A stretch of DNA of 64,000 bases from Sinohyriopsis cumingii (GCA_028554795.2 CM068827.1:68997809-69061808); one strand, 5' to 3'. Counted from the stretch's first letter, positions 24,791 through 37,935 are shown. Numbers and translations are program-made. The notes: a model not told the origin generated them from the letters alone.

Positions 24791-25119
24791 GTGTGATTTG
24801 GATTTGTGATTTGGATTTTTAACGTAGCTTTAACAATTTTTCAGTCATATCGTTACGATGTCTGCATTGTGGCAGTTTATAGTGATGTCTAGCACTGGGG
24901 CATCATGCCGCAGACACGTAGCATGATGTCCCACCCAGTCACATTATCCTGACACCCGGCCGACCAGTCCTAACACTAACCTCTTAATGCTGAGCGCCAA
25001 GCGAGGTAGCTGTTAGTACCGTTTTTATAAGTCTTTGGGTATGACTCGGCCAGGGATCGAACCCACGACCTCCCGCATCCGAGGCGGACGCTCTAACCAC
25101 TAAGCCACCGGAGCGGTGA
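24791..25119 (-). mobile_element. SINE-A, full length, minus strand
   Basis: An intact 329-bp copy flanked by AGATTATTGT (24781-24790 and 25120-25129). It inserted into 46-bp minisatellite DNA. The tRNA-like head is at the right end, with the inverse B box GGATCGAACCC at about 25054 and inverse A box CTAACCACTAAGCCACC at about 25095. Confidence 0.95.
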
Positions 25120-25240
25120 AGATTATTGTATAATACAAAAACAGGTATTAATTCACGAGAATATTAAGTTGATGGTATAATACTAAAATAATACTAATTC
25201 ATGAGAATACGAAGTCGATGTTATAATACAACGTTTCCCA
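25120..25240. repeat. 46-bp minisatellite units after the SINE
   Basis: Two to three diverged units (AGTATTAATTCACGAGAATATTAAGT and relatives) continue the array interrupted by the SINE. Confidence 0.75.
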
Positions 25241-25424
25241 AATTTATAACATTCGCGTACCTCTTTTGGGACATCGGTATTATCGGCGTATTTTAGTGAT
25301 ATATTTTCTGCCACGTACCCCTTGAAACCCTTTCGCGTATCACTGCTGGTACAAGTACTACGCCTTAAGAAACGCTAGCATATACAAAAAGAGTGTGAAT
25401 TCAAGAGAATATAAATGGATGTAA

Positions 25425-25625
25425 ATATATGTGTATTAAACAATTTAGGAGTAGTTTCGACATTATTCTCGAGTTGGTGTTTACATGAAAATCTTTATGT
25501 CTGTAATCAAGCCCTCCACAACAACAGCAATAATTCACTAGTTTCCTTATAAGACAGCGGGGAACTATCAAGTATCATGCAATTAATCTGCGACGCTGCT
25601 ATTCTTGTAAATCACATAAATTGTA
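25425..25625. repeat. Diverged duplicated segment, copy 2
   Basis: Partner of 22480-22660. Frame-disrupting differences between the two argue that neither is coding. Confidence 0.7.
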
Positions 25626-25639
25626 TTATCAGCGAAGAA

Positions 25640-28620
25640 TATTTGTTACGGGAAATTAAAGGTTGATTCACCATTTCGGGCTGGCTAAATGTATGTAAAG
25701 CAGTAATGCGGGTTTTGGATTGTTATTACTTTTCTAGGTCGTAGCCCCATGACTGTTTCTTATTTAGCAAGCAAAGTCACAGACGTTGTGCAACCCGTGG
25801 ACTATTAGCATTAATAATCCGCGATAGTTAAATGACCCAAGCCAGAATCATCCTGAAACACAGAGCAGGGACCGCCTATAACATTATTACGGTAGACGTT
25901 TAACTCGACTTTTATTGTCTCATATTTGCAATAGCATGGTTCCTTATTTGTGCTTGGAGTTGTCGGTGATTTTGCATTTCCGCCAACACTGTCTTGAATT
26001 CGGCCACGCTAATTGTTTTAATATCAATTAGCGCCAAATATAGTTTCCTAATACGTATTGAACCTACTTTGTGCCGCTGAAAGCAGTTCTGAATGTTTTT
26101 ATTTCACTTGTTTAGGCTCGAATAAACATTAACACAAGAAAGAGTGAAACCAATAAGCTTTGGAAAGAATGCAATAATTTATTTTCCTGGAAGAATTCTG
26201 TAAAAATTAAAAACAATATGAACTTACGGTTTGATAGAATCAAATCCAAAATGATCCAAGAATAAAATTTTAGTAGTCCTAATAACAAAATGTCCTACTG
26301 ATTTCAAGTTCGAATCCCGACGAAGAATCCAAGATGGAAGACGATGACGTATGGTGAAATCTGTATTGTTGAATTCTACAGTTCATTGTAGAAAGAAGAA
26401 TTATCACTCCGGTTTCTGATAGCTTAATAAATGTTTATAAACAACTGTCTTTGTTCAAGCATTTTACATGAGCACATGTATTTTCAAGAAAAATAACAGA
26501 ATTAATCCTTTTGAATCCAAGCAATTCGAAATAATTCCAATCCAAGTAATTTGAAATAACTCCAAACAGCAGAACATACATCTTCCAATTTAACAGCACA
26601 GCTTCTACTGAGAATAACTCTCCAAAATAGAGGTTATATCGTCTCCTAAAACGTAAACAAGGGGTCACGTGATCATCTTCTGGAAGCTTATAGAAACTAA
26701 GTACTTGTTAAAGGTCACGTACCATGCCGAAAACTAATCATTTTACTCTTACAAGAAGAAAAAAAGTTTACATCTTAAATACGAAGTCTCATCATGACCT
26801 CGACAACAACCAATAATTTTAAAATAAAGATAGAACTTGTTCACGTGATTGCTACAAATTTCGAAACAAGTTCAGGATTTCGATCATTACCTGGTGTTTA
26901 TAAACTAACATTCAAGGTCAAATTATTTTCAGAAAAAATTATCATCTCTAGTGAATAAATGTATATTACAATATCATGTAATAAAAAAGCCTACAAAAAA
27001 CTGACAAACAATTTAATTGAAATAAATGTATATTAAATCAGATATAATTAAATCAAATATACATAACAATATACACGTATTCGTGAATGTAATTGCATCG
27101 AAACTAATTTCCAAGCACCACCAGATACACCTATTACTATCGATATCCCTACTATAATTCCAGTTGGTGCAGCTATGATTGTTCTCGTGGTTGCGATTCC
27201 AGTCACAGCAAGACAAAGCGAGACCGCACATGGTACCTACAGCCAAACACGGCTTTTCTATTTCATGATCAAAGTGGGGTTCTTGGTGATTTGATCTCCC
27301 AGCTGTTGCTCCACTTCGATTATTTATTTTTTACGTCGGTAACACTGGGGGTATTTCATAGTTCTTCTATTGATAATATAATCACATAGTACAATTGTAC
27401 GACTGGGAGACTCCATCCCGACTCGTTACGCCCAGGTGTAATATGCACACGCAATTCTAACCAATTACACTTTTATACTGGTACAACTGTCATACAATTA
27501 TACAAATCTTTGTCTGAAAAATTCTTAAATTTTAATAAATTTTACTTTCTTGAGATCTAGCATTAAAGTTATGTACAAAAATACACTGGTTGCGCCTGTG
27601 TCTGATGTATTAAACGCTTGTTCTCGTCGTCTGACAACAGCTATTCCACGGGTATGTGCATCCATGCTCAATAACAGTCGAGATATTTTTTGTCTCAGTT
27701 AACTTAATGTAAGTATTACAAATTCGTTGATGAATATAACCAGGGTGAATACAGCTGCGAATTTCACTCGAGTTGTCGTACAATTAGGGATCGTAGCCAG
27801 TTATCTTTCCTGTAAACCGCCAGGTGGCAGCATGGCACAAAGCGGTCCAAGATTATATCCGGTATTATATTTCATGCGGAACAAACAAACAATAAAAAAT
27901 AGAGCATATTCGTCTTGCTTTACAAAATATCTCAGTCGGATGGATTATGTAAGTTATCGTCGGTGAGAGAGGATTTAAAAATGACGAGGTGCTATGCTAT
28001 CTGGGTGAAAAAATTTCATCGATAGATAAATAAATGTTAGGCATAACCGGTGATATTGTAGTCGTAAGTGGAACATCAAATGTTCTCGTATCTGCATAAA
28101 AATAAAATACTCATTTCCACATAATTAACTCTGTGATTATCTTTTGAAATTATTGCTCAACATGTTCGCATCCATTTAATTGTATTAATCATGGACGATT
28201 CAGCCATCTATTCTGAATACTTCTTTAGACAGTTACATGGTGGGGTAATTTTGTAAAAATATTCGACCTCATTAGAATTGATTTTAGCTGTTTAGTTTTG
28301 AAATTTACAAGATTCTCGCTGAATATCTTTTACGTTAAATATGTATCTGATATATTATTACGGTAATATCACATCTGCATTATATGCTACTGTAAATGTT
28401 CTTTTTCTCCTCAGGTTAGAGGTCGACGACAATAAGCTTTTTCAAAGATGTCATCCTAGACCAGTATTTTTATAAGTCATATAAGTGAAAAGGTTTGCTA
28501 TGTTACTGCTGTACTCATCCAAAAATACAAAAATTCGGTGAAAAAGACCTATTATTAACTTTATTAAGACGACTATACTTCTTATTTAAATTGGTTTTAA
28601 TTTGATATTAAGCCATAGAT
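25640..28620. other. Intergenic stretch with weak exon-like pieces
   Basis: No gene could be assembled. Plus-strand 27070-27300 is open and reads a juxtamembrane-like segment followed by a hydrophobic run, TIIPVGAAMIVLVVAI, after an AG acceptor-like site at about 27114. Plus-strand 27715-27790 reads NQGEYSCEF, which resembles an Ig F-strand. The two are in the wrong order for a single receptor, and no flanking exons were found. A CTCF-like sequence lies at 27817-27831. Confidence 0.3.
27817..27831 (+). promoter_or_regulatory. CTCF-like core motif
   Basis: CCGCCAGGTGGCAGC agrees with the animal CTCF core (CCGCGNGGNGGCAG) at 13 of 14 positions. A 14-base match can occur by chance, so this is a sequence match, not a demonstrated site. 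Confidence 0.35.

Positions 28621-28624
<4 letters not shown>

Positions 28625-28663
<39 letters not shown>
28625..28663. repeat. (GA)n microsatellite
   Basis: About 20 uninterrupted GA units. A (CA)n tract of about 15 units follows at 28954-28982. Confidence 0.97.
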
Positions 28664-28668
<5 letters not shown>

Positions 28669-28952
28669 AAAGGTGTGCGTGTTTTGTGTGCGCATGTGTG
28701 CGCAATGATATATGTAAGAATTGCTAGAAGTGAAATGATCTATTTTCATTTTATTCCGACAATCTATACATAAAATATTAATTGGAAGAACATAAAAAGA
28801 GAATTATCATGGTGTAAATACAGTTGTATTGTTCTCGGTCTGTTAAATTCAGTTTTGCAGTGACAGTATGCAATAAGATTCAAAACATTACATCGGATTC
28901 TGTCACAATAAAACATGTGGTGCAATATTTTAAAGGGAGTTGTTTCTGATTA

Positions 28953-28982
<30 letters not shown>

Positions 28983-28984
<2 letters not shown>

Positions 28985-30324
28985 CTGTTCCTTTTTTAAT
29001 CAGTTATTTATATGAGTCCTTGCCCTTTTCATAGAGGTAATCATTATAAATTCATACCAAGTCTATCTTCCTCTTTGTGACCATATATTAAAATTTTTTT
29101 AGCAAAATAAAGGCAATTATTTTCTTTTCGCTTAAAGTTTAAATACGAAATTGTTCTTACAGTTGTTTTGCATAAAATGTCTTATAATAAGTGAATAAAA
29201 ATAATAAAACAATAAGTTGTACATTTTTTATTTACTTATTAAGTCCTTCCTTTCATGTAGTTAATTATAAAATGCAGCGTTCCATTTTTAACTATTGTTT
29301 AAGAGATTTCAATTAGGCCACACTAATCTGGTCGTTTAATTAAAGCCATGCTAATTGGAGGATAAGAAAATGAAGTTAATAGCATTAAGATTTTATATAT
29401 AATAGGTTGGCAATAAGGGTTTCAACATAAGGAGACCAAAAGTGGTAAGATATATTATTCTAATTAAACAGAAAAAGAAGACAAACGTCGATTATGTGTC
29501 TTATAGTGCTAATATAGTATATATTTTGCTACATCTAAACATGAAATAAGACAATATCACAGTCAACACCAAGGAGCTCAACAGGTATCCTAAATTCGGC
29601 TGAAGTAACAAAGTTGGCTTTTTCTGAGATGCACGATCAGAACATTCCAAGCAAAACATGTTTCCTCTCTTAACTGTATATGTGGCACAAAGGAAGTAAT
29701 TAGTAAATTGGTTACGGGTACTGATACTTTAAACGATGTTATGGAAAAATAAGGGGAGACGCTCATGGAGAACACCACCCGGTCAGTAGCGTTTATAACG
29801 AAACTTACATCTGCCATCCATGAGCAAACCATGACCTGTATGGAACTAAACAATAACATCACAAACATTTTATAACACCTTATCGAGAAGTGGAACCACC
29901 ATGAAAAATTGGTTGGTGATAAAGATAAAAGTGAGGGGCGAAAAAATCCAAAAGAAGAGGGGGCAACCAAAAAAGGAAGAGGAGCGAAGAAATCCAAAAG
30001 AAAAGGTCAGAAGAAACCATTGACACGTCTGTGACAGGGAAAACCAACAAGAAAGAAGCGACAAAGAACAAAAGGATAAAGAAGCCCCGAGGGATAGCCA
30101 GAAAGAGAACATAAGAGAACGGTCGGCAAAACGTTGCAAGCATCGACTCTCAGCCTACTAGGGAGAGGCATTATTTTAGTATCAATTATGTATCTCGTAC
30201 AACTGCTAATTTTACTCTGGTATCTGTAAAAAAATTGAGATTAAAACAAAACTACTGAGTTAACTAGGTTGCTGTAGCATTGTATTTGTTTAAAATTACC
30301 AAGTAAGTTAAGATTTTGGATGCG

Positions 30325-30325
<1 letters not shown>
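28983..30325. other. Unannotated; strongly purine-rich block at 29900-30120
   Basis: Minus-strand frames of up to 135 codons at 29590-30143 exist because the plus strand is extremely A/G-rich (AAAAAATCCAAAAGAAGAGG and similar). On the plus strand it reads as a broken lysine/glutamate-rich segment that could be a decayed LINE ORF1-like or unrelated sequence. I do not assign it. Confidence 0.35.

Positions 30326-30415
<90 letters not shown>
30326..30415. repeat. (TA)n microsatellite
   Basis: About 45 TA units. Confidence 0.98.
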
Positions 30416-30417
<2 letters not shown>

Positions 30418-32109
30418 TACATTTTTAGACAGCCATGCTAAAATCAATTTTCTAAGTTTTTTCCAGGGATTATTGTGTATTTACTGTTTGTGTGGACACT
30501 AAACAGAAACGCGGAGGGTAATGTACTGGGCAGGAAATCTAGCCTAGTAATTTTTTAAAATTAAGTTCATTAACGTAAAGCTATCGGTGATAAAGCAAGG
30601 TAGGTAGTATTACTAATACTAGCGTCCGTATTTTGTGGACGGTACTACTAATGTATTGTATTACTATCCAAGATATCAGCCTCGTTTCCATGTAAGCACA
30701 TTTGGAAGTCTCCCTTCGACATCTCGTCTGATGGTCGATTACGGTACCACCCACTTTAAAGGTAAACCGTTTTTGTATTGTAATTGTTATAATTTAGACA
30801 TATATTCGTTATATGCAGACTTAGCTAATACTCTAAGTAATCTAGGATTTTAATCAAAATTATTAATTAAGGTGCGATTTTGTTGCTATCGGTAGCAACG
30901 TATGGTTGCCCCTGCAAACGCTGCTTGCAAAATTGTCCCTGTGGTTGCCATGCAGAGAACGGTAGAGGTTTCCCTGCCAGGCGCAGAATTCTGCAGGAAG
31001 TAAAACAAGGTTTGTTGGCGTCTGTGCTGGGACCTGTTCGGGTTTCCGTGGGTCGTGTTAAGAGTTCTGTGTGTTCATACAGTGCGTGAGAAAGTCGCTT
31101 TACTACTATACTACGAAGTCCATATAAGGCAGTGTGCAAAGAAAAAGTAATTCCTCTGTTTATTAATTTCCCGCTAATAAGAAATTTACAGTTAATATTA
31201 GCCAAGAAAAACAGCGTAAATTTTAAAAGTAAAATTTGGACAGGACTAAAAGTCAGTTTTGAAATCTGCATCTATTTAATAATACCCTAGGCAGTAGTTT
31301 AATATAAAATCGAAACATTGGAACTTTGATATTTGTAAATGTTCATGTCAATTTCTATCATACTAAGCGGTTAAATTACTTATTTTTGTCCAAATGCACA
31401 CTACCACAGTGACATAAATTCAACGAGTTCTTATTTATAAGTGATGCACCTGCTATCTGAGTCTTGCATTCTTACTGCCATATGATTTTGCGACTTTTAG
31501 TAACTCAGATGAAACTGCGTTTGATTCCTAGACCCACTGTTGTTGAAATGATTCCCCACTTCATCAGAGAGTCCCAGATATTTCTTAGAGTTAAGGTCTA
31601 AACGGGTCTTTATTCTAATGAGATCTTCTTTTTTGGCCAGAGAGCATTGATCATTAATTTCTCCCATTTGTTAAAAAGAAAATATTGCTTGGACTGAAAA
31701 ATGAGCATGTTTGTTTCCTTGCTTACTTTCTCGTGACATTTGTTTATATATATGGTATTAGCTGGCTTAGTGCCGTGCCAGGTGCAGGATCCTATCACAT
31801 CAGGACATACTAATGACTTTCTTACTTTGAACTGAAGACTATATAACTATTTTGATCTTGCAACACTTACAATTAACAGTTGACTGCGACTGGATCTAAA
31901 CCAAAAATGATTACTATTTTTAAGAAACTGTTCATAAAATGTTACTATTTTAACGGACTATATGGAACGGTCCTGATGTGAGCTTTCGCTCCACCCACTA
32001 ACATTTTTTTGGGACAATCTGTCCTCTTCATTATCATTTTCCCGAACTAATATCTATTTATGGAGCAAGGGTGTACCTATTGTGGACTGCATATTCTGTA
32101 TGATATGAC
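30416..32109. other. Unannotated intergenic stretch
   Basis: The 134-codon minus frame at 30867-31271 has no recognisable domain. A small perfect stem, GTTGCTA-TCGG-TAGCAAC, occurs at about 30892-30909. Confidence 0.4.
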
Positions 32110-32580
32110 TCTGGTCACAATTATTACTTCCGGTTCGGTATCCATGTTATGTAGTGCCGTCCATTTTTAGGCATTTTAACTCCTCTCCTCTTGTTGGTGA
32201 CAGAAGAGTTTGATTTTGGCATTCGTAGTTTTGATTTAAAGGTAATTGTTTATTTTTTAAAGAATTTCAGTATCACGGTATGGTTGTCTGTGTGTATTTC
32301 GGCGACAGTGTACATTGATTAATGAGAAATTGATGTTGCTCCGGTAGTGAAATCAGTGACCCAAAATGCCCAATGCTTTGACGGTAGTGCAGCCTATCTA
32401 AAAACAAAATGCCGGATATCATACACCAAACACTTCACCACGAGTTCATCATAGAACTTACTTCACAATGAGATATGATTTATATTCATTTGGACACCAC
32501 GGAAATTTCAGTACTGAGAAACAAATGCTGAGTATGTATAGTAAAATTAATAGTGACCTGATTCCTGTCAGTAGTGTATT
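32110..32580. repeat. Duplicated segment, copy 1 of 2
   Basis: Matches 35085-35535 in the same orientation: GGTCACAATTATTACTTCCG, TTGATTTAAAGGTAATTGT, TATTTCGGCGACAGT against TGTTTCGGCGACAGT, GAGTTCATCAT and TAGTAAAATTAAT-GTGACCTGATTCC. Divergence is substantial. No open frame is shared. Confidence 0.8.
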
Positions 32581-33009
32581 GTTGAAAGTTTTAATTGGTA
32601 TTAAATGTTTATTATTATTGATAGACACAGGAAATTTTGATATGTTGTTTATACTGATTTTAGAAAAAGAAGAAATGAAATTTAATGTTTTTAATTTTTA
32701 CCTAAAAATGTACATATATAGAACTTATTGGGAATTATATTAATTATTATCAGCATATCCAAGATGTATTCAAATGACAAAATTCAGCCTTTATTCAAAA
32801 CACATGAAGACATGTTTCAAGTTGATATTTTGCCTTTCTGCCATTTATTATGGGTCCATGCAGTAGAGCATTCAATAATCGTCTATATACATAGTTATGA
32901 TAGAGATGATAATTTTGTGGTAGAACCTACTCATGTTGTCTTCTAAATCATTTTAAACTGTCAGAAAATGACAAATGTCAAAAGAAATATAGGTCAAATG
33001 GATAAAATA

Positions 33010-34200
33010 TACTTTCCCCAGCTATTTGTACCCTTGGATTTGAGAAATAACACAATGATGTAAATTGAACACGAAATGCATTCCATTATATTGTTCAGCA
33101 TGGTTAAGACACTGATTGACATAGTGCGGCTTTTTGTGGCCTAAGCCAATATTTTGAGAATTCTAAAGAACCATTTCACTTTATGCATTGTTAATTACTA
33201 ATAATAATTGTTAACTGACACTCTAAAGATTACACCAGAAATATTCAAACAGATTATTTAGATTTGACATTGTACAACTAATCTGAACATGGTTATATAT
33301 CCCACATGAGCAAATATCGATATATTTTAAAATGTTTGGGATCAGAAGTTCACACTCAGTACATCATACATGATCTCACTGTACCTATATATCATCTGTT
33401 AGGCACATAGCTGGCCCTATGCACTTAAAATATCCCAAAATGTTTTTTTTTCTCATTATAAATATGCTTTTATATGGTAACATATTTTAATTAAATACTT
33501 TGACAGAGTGCGGTATTGTAGCAACAGCTTATATCACATTGCAATGAAGCATTCCTTTTAATAATTTTTAATCGACACTCTTAAAAATCTACTAAAAGTT
33601 TTCAAACACATTATTTGAATGATATTTGTGCATTTGATCTTAATAAGTACATGGTACATGTCCCAATTATTCAAATGTGTCTCCTTGTTTACTTGTTTTG
33701 GGGATAAGAATTTCACATTTAGTTGATGAAATATAACCGATAGGTGATCTATGAAACATACAGTAGGCTCATTTTGCTTGCAATATCCAAAATTGTTTTG
33801 TTTTTTTAAAATAATGAATACGATTACTTATGGAAATATCTTTTACTTTATAACATTGTCACTTAACTTCCCTGTATACTGGTATGTACTAATTTTTCCA
33901 CCAATGATCAAACCTCGACCTCCCCACATTGTCTTTTACTTTATGATACCTTGTGTACTTAATTAGTTATTTAGTCTGTAAATGGCCAAACATACTTCTA
34001 GAAACCTCATATATTCTTTGGATGAATTGTCACTTTAATACACGGCCATTGCGTAACATTTCTTAGTGACTCTATGTCAAGTATAGTATTTTTCCCCCTG
34101 CTTGCACCCTTATTGTAATTTCTGAAGACACCATTTCTAGCACATTTTAAAATTATTAACTAACATCATACTGTTGTATAAGATTAGGAGAAACATGTCA
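33010..34200. repeat. Very diverged ~390-bp tandem repeat, about three units
   Basis: Similar strings recur at a spacing of about 390 bp: AGTGCGG (33123 and 33508), GACACTCTAAAGATTACACC against GACACTCTTAAAAATCTAC, and TTGGGATCAGAAGTTCACA against TGGGGATAAGAATTTCACA. A third, weaker unit follows near 33900-34190. An alignment is needed to confirm it. Confidence 0.45.
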
Positions 34201-35084
34201 TATGGTTTCAGGTAACTGGAAGAGTTTGATTGGTTCAGAAGCTCTCCAGTAGTCAGGCGGTAATATAAGGTTTCTTAAGAACACATAGAACGTACTTGCT
34301 ATAAGTGAGCAAAATTTGCACGTATTACCGCACTGATATATAGCACCATACCTCAAATACATATCTCAAATTTTCATGAGAGAGATGATCACCATTGTTC
34401 AGTGAGTTAGAGCCTCCTAGGAACTATATTTTTCTATTACATTGGCGTGTTTTGTATTTATCGACAATAAAACGCAATGCATTTTTGCTCTACAAGATGA
34501 TACTGATCACATCAAAATGTTACCTAACACAATGAATGTTGAAAATAGCATTTGTAATTGGTTCTTTAGTACGTACACTTATATGCATTTGAACAGGCAT
34601 ATTGCAATTTGTTTCAAAAATCACTGTACGCCATATTGCTTCAGCACCCCTGGGATAAATGCTATAAGTTGTACAGACCCAAACTAACATGTGTTTTAAA
34701 TATAATTCATTAATTAACTTTGCTGTCTAAAATTTGTCAGTGTCTAAATGTAATGGTTTATTTAAATTTCCAGCAAAATTTATCAATATTTTTATTTATG
34801 AAACATTTTTGCAGACAGAACTTATTTGTATTACAACTGTTTTTTACTGCATTGAAAAATTCCTATAATTAAGGAAGATATAGCAAATTTAGCTTTGGTT
34901 ACTCAAGATCACTTGGGCCAAATCTTGCACCTGTTAAACACCAGCACTACGCACTTTCCGACAGCTATGAAATTTTTTTAAAAAAGTCTTCATGTATAAA
35001 ATTCAAATAGGTGCGGCAGATCAATATTAAAGTTTGACTAAAATTGGCCATAAATACTTTGGCCTGGTAAGGAATCGGGTCACA
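34201..35084. other. Unannotated intergenic stretch
   Basis: No supported gene or repeat. Confidence 0.4.
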
Positions 35085-35535
35085 ATTATTACTTCCGATT
35101 CTATATCCATGAATGTAGTCTCAAACTTATTTTTTAGAGCATGTTTCCTCTCTCCTTTTGATGACGATACAAAATTTCGATTTGGTCATTCTTAGTATTG
35201 ATTTAAAGGTAATTGTGTATGCTTTAGAATTTGAGCATTATGGTATGGTTGCCTGTGTGTGTTTCGGCGACAGTCTACATTGAATAATGAGGCATTGATG
35301 ATGATCCGGAAGTAAAATCTATGACCCAATGCACGGTGCTTTGTCTATATTCAGCCTCTCAAACAAATGCAGGATAAACTAAGATAAGTTTTTCACCGTG
35401 AGTTCATCATTGAAGCTACTTTAAAATAAGAAATGATTTATGATCATTTGGGTACAAAGAAAAGTTAAGTACTCAAGAAAATAAATGTGGGGAACATATA
35501 GTAAAATTAATTGTGACCTGATTCCGTATAAGCAA
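35085..35535. repeat. Duplicated segment, copy 2 of 2
   Basis: Partner of 32110-32580, about 2.97 kb downstream in direct orientation. Confidence 0.8.
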
Positions 35536-36685
35536 TAGCAAAACCGATGGGCTCAGTACGTTCACACCTGAAACATTCAGAGCTCTGTTCGTAACAGGCG
35601 AGAAACATTGTATATTGTTTCAAATTTTAAAGGTTTGCCTCTTTGCTCACTTTAAGAGCCTTTCATCGCATAATTTAGTAAAATAATCTGATTTTTAAAG
35701 GTATTTAGCTTTCATGTCATGTATCTCTTCCAACAGCTGTTATTTTCTTTTGTTGCGAAATATTGTTTTAACTTGTATTATAAATTTATGATGTGTGATA
35801 ATTAGTTTTAGAAATAATATACTTTCGAAGTTAGAAACCATGATGTTTCGGCATTTAGTGACGATCATTCAAAATTTTGTATTTTTTGTAATTCATGCAA
35901 AACGATGAGAGCATTATATATAAATTTTATATATATTTTGACTATCTTTGGTTGATTTGACATTTGGTCACTTACTTCATATATTAAATACAGAAATTCG
36001 ATACCTTTATGAAATATTCCAGTCATGATTAGGTTTGTATAAAATAAAAAACCGCTTCCGCAACATTTAGAATTCTTGTTCTCTTCTTTATAGGTATAGC
36101 TCAACCCTAGACACCTCTTGCACAAATGAAATGTGACACCTATTACATGTCAGAATGGAGCGATACCTTCCCAATCATTATCTCTGTGTGGTGGTACAAA
36201 ACTGCCCTTCTATCTCTCTTCTTTAGATCCAAAGAGTTTCCTGAGCAAACAATCCTTATGAGAATCATGGTGAAAACGTAACCTTAATGATGAACCGGCA
36301 AACAATGCACATTTCTGTCATAGTAACTGGTGTAGATTGTTTTCATCATAATAAAGGGATTACCTAAACAAGCCACGGAATGTGCATTTTGTACTAATGG
36401 AGAAATCGGTTATGAATTTCATTGTTTGATCGAAAGTAAATTTATTGGTCAAAAACTGCTAGTGTCATTTAAAAAACCCACAATACTTTTAAATTAGACC
36501 ATTTATGATAAATATATAAAACTTGGAGCTGTGAAAAATATTGGTGAAGTGGAAGCATGTTTGTGAATATTTTGCTAAATACATTTTAACCCCTTCCATG
36601 TTTAATCATTAAAATTTGTAGTTCAACAAGTATGTAAAATGTCAATGAAATTATTTTTATTGTTATTAGTATAACCAAGCTGTAG
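35536..36685. other. Unannotated intergenic stretch
   Basis: No supported gene or repeat. Confidence 0.4.
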
Positions 36686-36689
36686 TGTG

Positions 36690-37440
36690 CTACGAAAAAT
36701 ACACGGATTATCACCTGTCAACCGACCTGAGTGGATGTGTTATAACTGTGTCGAGGACACTGCATCTCATTATGAATCTGAGAGGTTTGCAGAACAAGTT
36801 ATTCTTGGATTACCAAAAAGATTTAAATCTGTTCATGTAAATACATGTAGCTTCATAGACAAACTTCATCAAGTAAAATTTTTAGTCAGGATGCATGTGT
36901 TTGATATTGTTGCCATTGCTAAAAGTAAATGTGACTTTATTTTTGTTCATGATGCTGAGTTGTTTTATCCATGATGCTGAAGTTCGAAGCAATAGATACG
37001 GAATATAATCTTCACAGAGGTAGTGTTACATTATATTTCTGGTGATATCATCATGTGAATAACATAGCAGTATCAATTCCTGCCAAACTGAAAACTGTGG
37101 TGTTTGAGGCAAAGCTGGTAAACACATCCGGTATTGTATATGCAGCTGTTTACTGATACCCAGTTTTCTTTATGGAATTATTTTAAACTTTTAAACTATT
37201 GATGGAATAGTGAAATAAAATATATGACAGACTTAATTTGATCGAGGATTTCAATACTAAGGAATGTAAAACGTCAAAACTTAAAGACACGATGAATATT
37301 GATCAGATGTATGAAATAATAAAATAAAACACTCATGACACAAAGGACATAATCACACTAATTGACCGTATCCGTGCCCGATATTAATTTTTATTCTGGA
37401 GGCATTTCCCATCGTTTCATAAAAAATAAAACAATAAAAA
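36690..37440 (+). pseudogene. Decayed LINE endonuclease (APE-type) domain
   Basis: The plus strand is open for 95 codons and then continues with stops and frame changes. FKSVHVNTCSFIDKLHQVKF is the degenerate start of an apurinic-like endonuclease as found in CR1/L2/Jockey LINEs. It is followed by a degraded ISETWCD-like block (IAKSKCD), a NLHRGSVTLYF block, IPAKLKTVVFEAKLVN, and IEDFNTKEC where the family has GDFN. The catalytic glutamate of the SET box is lost. No reverse transcriptase follows in frame; the copy is cut off before the 30-bp array. It may belong to the same broad LINE group as 4435-6133 but does not overlap that domain. Confidence 0.72.
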
Positions 37441-37720
37441 CAGCTGTTCATTGTGTGGTATAGTCAGTGAAGAAAAGAAAGGAAATTAAAATGGAGAATA
37501 GGAACGAAATTAGGCAAAGCACTCGTGTAAATCTTAAATACTGCGATTTGAAAAACTTAGATGAGCTTGGTCCAAGGATTGGAAATAAGTTTATTTTTAG
37601 ACACAATGTTTGATAATATAAATATTGTATTCATAGATTTCAAGGATTTATCATTTCATACAGCATTTACCATAGGAAGAACGTGGCATCACATCAAATT
37701 CTAAGAAGTGGATTATGATG

Positions 37721-37932
37721 ATCTCTTACCTGTCATGAGTACTATAAAATATCTCTTATCTGTCATGAGTACTATAAAATATCTCTTATCTGTCATGAGT
37801 ACTATAAAATATCTCTTATCCGTCATGAGTACTATAAAATATCTCTTATCTGTCATGAGTACTATAAAATATCTCTTATTTGTCATGAGTACTATAAAAT
37901 ATCTCTTATCTGTCATGAGTACTATAAAATAT
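37721..37932. repeat. 30-bp minisatellite, seven units
   Basis: Seven almost identical copies of CTGTCATGAGTACTATAAAA + TATCTCTTAT. Because 30 is divisible by three and the unit lacks stops in some frames, it stays open on both strands (repeating MSTIKYLLSV on plus). Those frames are artefacts. Confidence 0.98.
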
Positions 37933-37935
37933 TGA

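Noticed and set aside
27715-27790. Plus-strand NQGEYSCEF resembling an Ig F-strand
   Set aside because: It is a single short motif with no B-strand cysteine, tryptophan or credible exon borders. It is also in the wrong order relative to the possible membrane exon at 27.1 kb.
29590-30143. Overlapping minus-strand frames of 87-135 codons rich in Phe, Leu and Ser
   Set aside because: They are explained by the strongly purine-rich plus strand. There is no domain, and the frames overlap each other.
37708-37935. Repetitive open frames on both strands over the 30-bp array
   Set aside because: The unit length is a multiple of three, so any stop-free frame stays open. There is no start context or flanking coding sequence.
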